Source of the DNA: Desulfobacteraceae bacterium
Lineage (GTDB): Bacteria; Desulfobacterota; Desulfobacteria; Desulfobacterales; SURF-15
Length of the DNA: 17,354 bases
Assembly (NCBI GenBank): GCA_003599475.1
Contig: QZKK01000146.1
Coordinates: forward strand, 1-17,354
Reading direction: 5' to 3'
The stretch's first letter is position 1; each line of letters starts with the position of its first letter. The notes beneath the pieces were generated by a model that was not told the DNA's origin, did no database searches, and saw only the letters and a program-made list of their open reading frames with translations. The translations under genes and the position numbers were made by a program. Of this stretch, positions 13,083-17,354 are shown one piece after another.

Positions 13083-14711
13083 ATGAAAAAGTACATCTTT
13101 AGCCGGAATTTGATCCTTCTTTCCGCTTCTTTGCTGCTGTGCACCGGGATCTTTGTTCCGGGGGCGGTTGCAGCCGAAAAGGGTGCGGTGATCATCGAAG
13201 CCATGGGAACCGAACCGACAAACCTGGATATTTTCAAGGCGGCCCGCCAGCCGGAATATACCGTCCTTCACCTCATGTTCGAACCGTTGTTTGTCGTCGA
13301 TCCGGCTCTCAAGGTGCAGCCCCTCCTCGTTGAATCCCATCAGGTATCGGACGATCAGAAGACCTGGACATTCGTGATCAGGAAGGGAATCAAATTCCAC
13401 GACGGAACGCCGCTAAACGCCGAGGCGGTCAAGTTTTCCTTTGATCGCCACACGGCGGGAAGCCAGGGCCGCTTCCTCAAGGTCATCGAATCGATTACCG
13501 TGACCGATCCGATGACCGTCTCAATGAAGCTGAAGCAGCCCTTCGCCCTGCTGCTGAACGTGCTGGCCAGCCCGAATATCGTCATCGCATCTCCAACAGC
13601 CTTCAACCAAAACCCCCAGGGATGGGGGAGCAAAACCCTGGTGGGGACCGGCCCGATGATGTTCAAGGAATGGCGTTCGGGGGACCGGGTCGTCATGGCC
13701 CGGAACCCGGAGTATAAGCACGGCCCCTCTTTTCTGACAAACAGAGGCCCCGCCAAGGTCGAGGGCTGGGAGATCCGCTTCCTTCCCGAGCCGACGACGC
13801 TCATCTCCGAGCTTACCGCCGGCGATGTCGATCTTTCCGATTACGTCACCGAGCGGGATGTCAAGAAGGTCAGCCAGGGAAAGAATACCGAACTGTTCGA
13901 GGCCAAATCGACTTCCCCCATATATCTGGCCATGAACACCCGGGACGAACCCTTCAATGACAAAAACGTCCGCATTGCCGCAGCTCATGCGGTAAATGCC
14001 GAAGCCGTCCGCAAGGCCGCCATGAGCGGCATCGGAGCACCGCTTTTTACGCCGATTTCCCCGATGGCGCTCGGCTTTTACAAGCCTTCCGAAGAAGCGG
14101 GCAAACCGCTGACCGACTACAGCCTTGAAAAGGCCAAACAGATGCTCGAGGCCGCCGGCTGGAAGGATGCAAACGGCGACGGAGTCCGGGAAAAGAACGG
14201 AAAAGAGCTGGCCATAGAGTTTCTGGCCTTCAACATCGCCCGGTACAAGCGAATGGCGGAGGTGGCGACCCCGATGCTCCAGGAGGCGGGGTTCAAGGTC
14301 AACCTGCAGATTCTGGAGGCGGGCGATCTCTACCAGCGCACGCTTGGCGGAAAACACCACCTGCTTTCGACCGGGCTTGTCGGCAGCCAGGGATTTGCAG
14401 CCGACGATCTGGTGAGCGAGCTGCACACCGAAAGCCTTGGGACCGTCGCGCAGTGGTGCCTCTACAAGGACGAAAAAATGGACAAGCTGCTCGATACGGC
14501 CCGCTACAATCCCGATCCTAAGGAGCGAGAAAAGGCATTGAACGAGGCCCAGATGATCGCAGCCCAGGAGGTCGTGGTGATTCCGATTGCAAATTCCATG
14601 GAAATCTTCGGGTATAAAAAAGCCCTTGGGGGTGTTGAGAGCTACATCAAACACCCCTGGGCCTTCAACCAGGCGGACGAATGGCGCGCCCTGGAGATCT
14701 ATCGGAAGTAG
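13083..14711 (+). CDS. Dipeptide/oligopeptide ABC importer, periplasmic binding protein (DppA/OppA family)
   Basis: This 542-residue member of the family-5 solute-binding proteins has an AGGAG ribosome site (13071-13075, spacing 7) and a Sec signal peptide (residues 1-30, ending AVAA). Mature-protein landmarks are LHLMFEPLFVVD, the family signature stretch WTFVIRKGIKFHDGTPLNAE (99-118), VGTGPMMFKEW, and ARNPEYKHG. It binds a short peptide, nickel complex or sugar-like ligand in the periplasm and delivers it to the two permeases that follow. The length is normal and no frameshift is seen. Which ligand it binds cannot be told from sequence; the amidohydrolase upstream hints at a peptide or modified amino acid. 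Confidence 0.93.
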   Translation: MKKYIFSRNLILLSASLLLCTGIFVPGAVAAEKGAVIIEAMGTEPTNLDIFKAARQPEYTVLHLMFEPLFVVDPALKVQPLLVESHQVSDDQKTWTFVIRKGIKFHDGTPLNAEAVKFSFDRHTAGSQGRFLKVIESITVTDPMTVSMKLKQPFALLLNVLASPNIVIASPTAFNQNPQGWGSKTLVGTGPMMFKEWRSGDRVVMARNPEYKHGPSFLTNRGPAKVEGWEIRFLPEPTTLISELTAGDVDLSDYVTERDVKKVSQGKNTELFEAKSTSPIYLAMNTRDEPFNDKNVRIAAAHAVNAEAVRKAAMSGIGAPLFTPISPMALGFYKPSEEAGKPLTDYSLEKAKQMLEAAGWKDANGDGVREKNGKELAIEFLAFNIARYKRMAEVATPMLQEAGFKVNLQILEAGDLYQRTLGGKHHLLSTGLVGSQGFAADDLVSELHTESLGTVAQWCLYKDEKMDKLLDTARYNPDPKEREKALNEAQMIAAQEVVVIPIANSMEIFGYKKALGGVESYIKHPWAFNQADEWRALEIYRK

Positions 14712-14746
14712 TTCGATCGTATAGGAATTCGCATTTGACAAGGGGT

Positions 14747-14789
14747 AAGTGGCAAGAGGAAAGCGCTTGCCACTTCCCTCTTGCCGCTT
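14747..14789 (+). promoter_or_regulatory. Two mutually exclusive hairpins between binding-protein and permease genes
   Basis: AAGTGGCAAG (14747-14756) pairs perfectly with CTTGCCACTT (14766-14775), 10 bp around a 9-base loop. The same arm extended to 14759 can instead pair with CCTCTTGCCGCTT (14777-14789), 13 bp with one G-T pair. No T-tract follows. Hairpins here commonly protect the binding-protein message and lower permease expression. The shared arm, allowing two forms, is unusual. Confidence 0.5.
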
Positions 14790-14828
14790 GCCGAAATTAA
14801 AACCGACTTTGGAAAGGACGGGTTCGGC

Positions 14829-15770
14829 TTGATCAAGTACCTGGTGCACCGGTTGCTGATGATGATTCCGGTGCTTTTGATCGTCTCCCTGCTGGTTTCC
14901 TCGCTGATCTACTTCTCTCCGGGCGACCCGGTCCGGGTCATGCTGGGGCTTCGCGCCAACGAAGAAGCGGTTGAGAATATCCGGAAGGAATTGGGATTGG
15001 ACCAGCCCGCGCACATCCGTTATCTCAAGTGGCTGGGTATGGCGCTCAGGGGCAATCTGGGGCGTTCCCTCCAGCGCAACGAACCGGTCTGGGGGATGAT
15101 CAAAGAGAGGCTGGGGGCGTCGGTCGAGCTGGGTTTCTTCGCCTTTTGCATCGCCGTGACGCTTGCCATTCCGGCCGGGGTGATCTCCGCAACCCGGGTC
15201 AACAGCTGGATCGACAATCTCCTCTCCTTCTGGTCTCTTTTTTTTGTTTCCATGCCCGGCTTCTGGGTGGCCATCCTCTGCCTGCTGATTTTCGGACTGC
15301 ATCTGCAGATTCTTCCCATCTCCGGACGGGGCGGCCCCATCTGGTCGCTCAAAGGGCTTGAGTATCTTCTCCTTCCCGGGTTGATCCTTGGCTTTCGCCA
15401 GGTGGCCGTCATCATGCGCCTGATCCGGGCCGGCATGCTCGAGATTCTCTCCAGCGATTACATTCGTACCGCCCGGAGCAAAGGGCTGGCGGAACGGATC
15501 GTCGTCTATCGGCATGCCCTGAGAAACGCCATGATCCCGACTGTGACCATCTTCGGGTTGCAGGTTCCGGAATTTTTATCTCTTTCGGTCATCATCGAGA
15601 CGGTTTTTGCATGGCCGGGGATGGGGCGGCTGCTGGTGGATGCCGTTACCAAGCGGGATTATACCCTGGTACAGGGAATCGTTCTGGTCTATGCCCTTCT
15701 GGTCGTCGTAATGAATCTGCTGGTCGATCTGCTGTATGCCTACATCGACCCGAGGATCAAACACCAATGA
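14829..15770 (+). CDS. Peptide ABC importer permease, DppB/OppB family
   Basis: This is a 313-residue inner-membrane subunit. I choose the TTG at 14829: GGAAAGGA (14811-14818) stands 10 bases upstream, and the protein then begins (M)[18 protein letters not shown], the usual DppB N-terminus. A frame start at TTG 14781 would add 16 atypical residues and overlap the hairpin. About six membrane segments are seen, with the family pattern [11 protein letters not shown] (29-39), GNLGRSLQ in the periplasmic loop and the EAA loop [20 protein letters not shown] (about 212-231) that contacts the ATPase. It overlaps the next permease gene by ATGA. Confidence 0.9.
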   Translation: MIKYLVHRLLMMIPVLLIVSLLVSSLIYFSPGDPVRVMLGLRANEEAVENIRKELGLDQPAHIRYLKWLGMALRGNLGRSLQRNEPVWGMIKERLGASVELGFFAFCIAVTLAIPAGVISATRVNSWIDNLLSFWSLFFVSMPGFWVAILCLLIFGLHLQILPISGRGGPIWSLKGLEYLLLPGLILGFRQVAVIMRLIRAGMLEILSSDYIRTARSKGLAERIVVYRHALRNAMIPTVTIFGLQVPEFLSLSVIIETVFAWPGMGRLLVDAVTKRDYTLVQGIVLVYALLVVVMNLLVDLLYAYIDPRIKHQ

Positions 15771-16654
15771 ACAAAGCATCCGGCATCGAGCAAGGAGCCC
15801 CGCGGAACGACACCTATGCCAAAGCCGCCTTCCGCCGGATGAAGCGGGACAAGGCCGCACTGGCCGGGACCGGGATCATTCTGCTCCTGCTCTTTCTGGC
15901 GGCCTTCGGCCCGAGGGTAACCTCATACGACCCCAACAAGCAGAACTTAAACGTCATGCTCGAATCTCCTTCCTTTGCGCATCCCCTGGGCACGGACCAG
16001 TACGGACGCGATATGGCCGCACGGATCATCTACGGCTGCCGCTACGCACTGATCATCGGGGTTGCCGTGGTGGCCATCCATCTTGTGGTCGGGGTCTCCC
16101 TGGGCCTTTTGGCCGGCTATTACGGAGGCTGGATCGAGGCGGTCATCATGCGGTTTGTCGACGTGCTGCTGGCCATCCCCTCGGTTGTTCTGGCGGTTAC
16201 CATCGCAGGATTTCTGGGCGGAGGGATTCAGAACGTCATCATCGCCGTGGGCGCCATCGGGTGGCGGGCCTATGCACGGCTCGTCCGCGCCGAAGTGCTT
16301 TCCGCCAAGGAGAAGACATTCGTGGAATCGGCCAGGGCCATCGGCTGCAGCGATCTTCGCATCATCCTGCGCCATATCCTGCCCTACACCCTGGCGCCGG
16401 TGATCGCGTATACCTCTCTCGGGATCGCCACGGCCATCCTCTGGGCGGCCGCATTGAGTTTTCTGGGGCTCGGCGCCCAGCCTCCCACGCCGGAGTGGGG
16501 GGCCATGCTGGCAGACGGCAGGGAATTCATGGAAGACGGCTGGTGGGTGGCCACGTTTCCCGGAATCGCCATCATGATCACGGTCATCGGCTTCAACTTT
16601 TTTGGCGATGCCATGCGAAACGCTCTGGATCCGAAGACCGAAAAGAAGCTCTGA
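15767..16654 (+). CDS. Peptide ABC importer permease, DppC/OppC family
   Basis: This 295-residue subunit starts at ATG 15767, overlapping the stop of the previous gene; the frame is open further upstream but only as a shadow. It has a cytoplasmic N-tail, a first helix (about 33-50), the family motif [19 protein letters not shown] (72-90), and about five more helices. Its EAA loop is [20 protein letters not shown] (around 187-206). [18 protein letters not shown] near 236-253 is a hallmark of DppC. It pairs with the DppB-type subunit to form the channel, and a TGATG junction couples it to the ATPase gene. Confidence 0.93.
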   Translation: MNKASGIEQGAPRNDTYAKAAFRRMKRDKAALAGTGIILLLLFLAAFGPRVTSYDPNKQNLNVMLESPSFAHPLGTDQYGRDMAARIIYGCRYALIIGVAVVAIHLVVGVSLGLLAGYYGGWIEAVIMRFVDVLLAIPSVVLAVTIAGFLGGGIQNVIIAVGAIGWRAYARLVRAEVLSAKEKTFVESARAIGCSDLRIILRHILPYTLAPVIAYTSLGIATAILWAAALSFLGLGAQPPTPEWGAMLADGREFMEDGWWVATFPGIAIMITVIGFNFFGDAMRNALDPKTEKKL

Positions 16655-17354
16655 TGAAGAATCCGCAAAAGAGCGCATCGTCTCCGCCGGTGCTGGAAAT
16701 CGATGCACTGAAAGTTCACTTCAGGACCGAGTTCGGGGTGGTCCGCGCCGTCGACGGCGTCAGCTTCGGCTTGGATGCGGGCAAAACTCTGGGGGTGGTC
16801 GGCGAATCGGGGTGCGGAAAGAGCGTCACCGCACTGGCTGCGATGGGGCTGATTCGGCCGCCCGGCTGGATCGCGGGCGGCAGGATTCGATACAGCATGT
16901 CGGGGAAATCGGTCGTGCTGACGGATCTCCCTGCAAACGGCCCCGAAATCCGATCCATCCGGGGAAACGAAATCGCCATGATCTTCCAGGAGCCGATGAC
17001 CTCTCTGAATCCGGTTTTTACCATCGGTTTTCAGATCATGGAATCGATCCGGCTTCATCAGGGCCTGGATAAGAAGGCCTCCCGCGAGCGGGCCGTGGAG
17101 ATGCTGGATAAGGTCGGCATCCCTTCTCCCCGGAGGCGTGCCGATGAGTATCCCCACCAGCTCTCCGGAGGGATGCGCCAGAGAGCCATGATCGCCATGG
17201 CCTTATCCTGCCATCCGTCGGTGCTCATCGCCGACGAACCGACCACCGCGCTGGATGTGACGATCCAGGCCCAGGTGCTCGATCTGATGATGGATCTCAA
17301 GGAGGAGCTGGGAACCGCGATCATCCTGATTACCCACGATCTGGGGGTCGTCGC
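16654..17354 (+). CDS. Peptide ABC importer ATPase, DppD/OppD family, 3' end cut by window edge
   Basis: The frame from ATG 16654 stays open to the window end (233 complete codons, no stop). It has Walker A GESGCGKS (50-57), Q-loop [11 protein letters not shown], signature LSGGMRQ, Walker [13 protein letters not shown] and H-loop LITHD. The motifs EPMTSLNP and [18 protein letters not shown] are specific to the DppD/OppD group. Family members are about 320-340 residues, so roughly a third is missing, including the C-terminal oligopeptide-transporter extension that often carries a Cys-rich iron-sulfur motif. A DppF-type second ATPase is expected downstream, outside the window. Confidence 0.95.
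   Translation, partial: MKNPQKSASSPPVLEIDALKVHFRTEFGVVRAVDGVSFGLDAGKTLGVVGESGCGKSVTALAAMGLIRPPGWIAGGRIRYSMSGKSVVLTDLPANGPEIRSIRGNEIAMIFQEPMTSLNPVFTIGFQIMESIRLHQGLDKKASRERAVEMLDKVGIPSPRRRADEYPHQLSGGMRQRAMIAMALSCHPSVLIADEPTTALDVTIQAQVLDLMMDLKEELGTAIILITHDLGVV

Noticed and set aside
13521..15515. 664-codon open frame on the - strand across the peptide-binding protein and permease genes
   Set aside because: It is antisense to two clear family members, has low-complexity His/Gln/Arg-rich sequence with no domain, and arises from codon bias in GC-rich genes.

Overview
The window reads as chromosomal DNA of a Gram-negative bacterium with a moderately GC-rich genome, probably an anaerobe of the Desulfobacterota (old Deltaproteobacteria). 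The TonB protein and TonB-dependent outer-membrane receptor require a double membrane. A CooT-type small protein and an FmdE-family protein are mostly seen in anaerobes that make nickel, molybdenum or tungsten enzymes. The lineage is an inference from gene content; no marker gene is present. Every supportable gene lies on the + strand. I see no rRNA, tRNA, CRISPR array, transposase or phage gene.

Region 1 (2-7980) is a probable metal or metal-chelate acquisition locus and is the most interesting part. In order it holds a TonB energy transducer (5' end outside the window), a 78-residue helical protein with an H-x3-H-x3-H face, a CooT-like nickel-protein-type ORF, a three-part FmdE protein, a 572-base non-coding stretch rich in hairpins, a TonB-dependent receptor, a TroA/ZnuA-fold binding protein that seems to lack most canonical metal ligands, an ABC ATPase, an ABC-3 permease and a class I SAM methyltransferase. 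The last four genes overlap each other and follow the receptor closely. The model is uptake of a metal species across the outer membrane (receptor plus TonB), capture in the periplasm, import by the ABC transporter, and cytoplasmic handling by the small proteins, FmdE and methyltransferase. The substrate cannot be read from the sequence.

Two near-twin hairpins (1033-1083 and 2334-2390), sharing a 14-base arm and a 3' T-tract, sit on either side of fmdE. The first lies inside the CooT-like ORF, directly after an in-frame A_AAA_AAG heptamer, and the -1 frame there is the fmdE frame.

Region 2 (8186-11285) is a compact three-gene ABC export unit: membrane-fusion protein, FtsX/DevC-type permease and LolD/MacB-type ATPase, with start and stop codons overlapping.

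Region 3 (11375-17354) has a good sigma70-like promoter, a metal-dependent amidohydrolase, an AT-rich degenerate repeat, and a dipeptide/oligopeptide ABC importer (binding protein, two permeases and an ATPase cut by the window end). A pair of mutually exclusive hairpins separates the binding-protein gene from the first permease gene, which probably starts at TTG.
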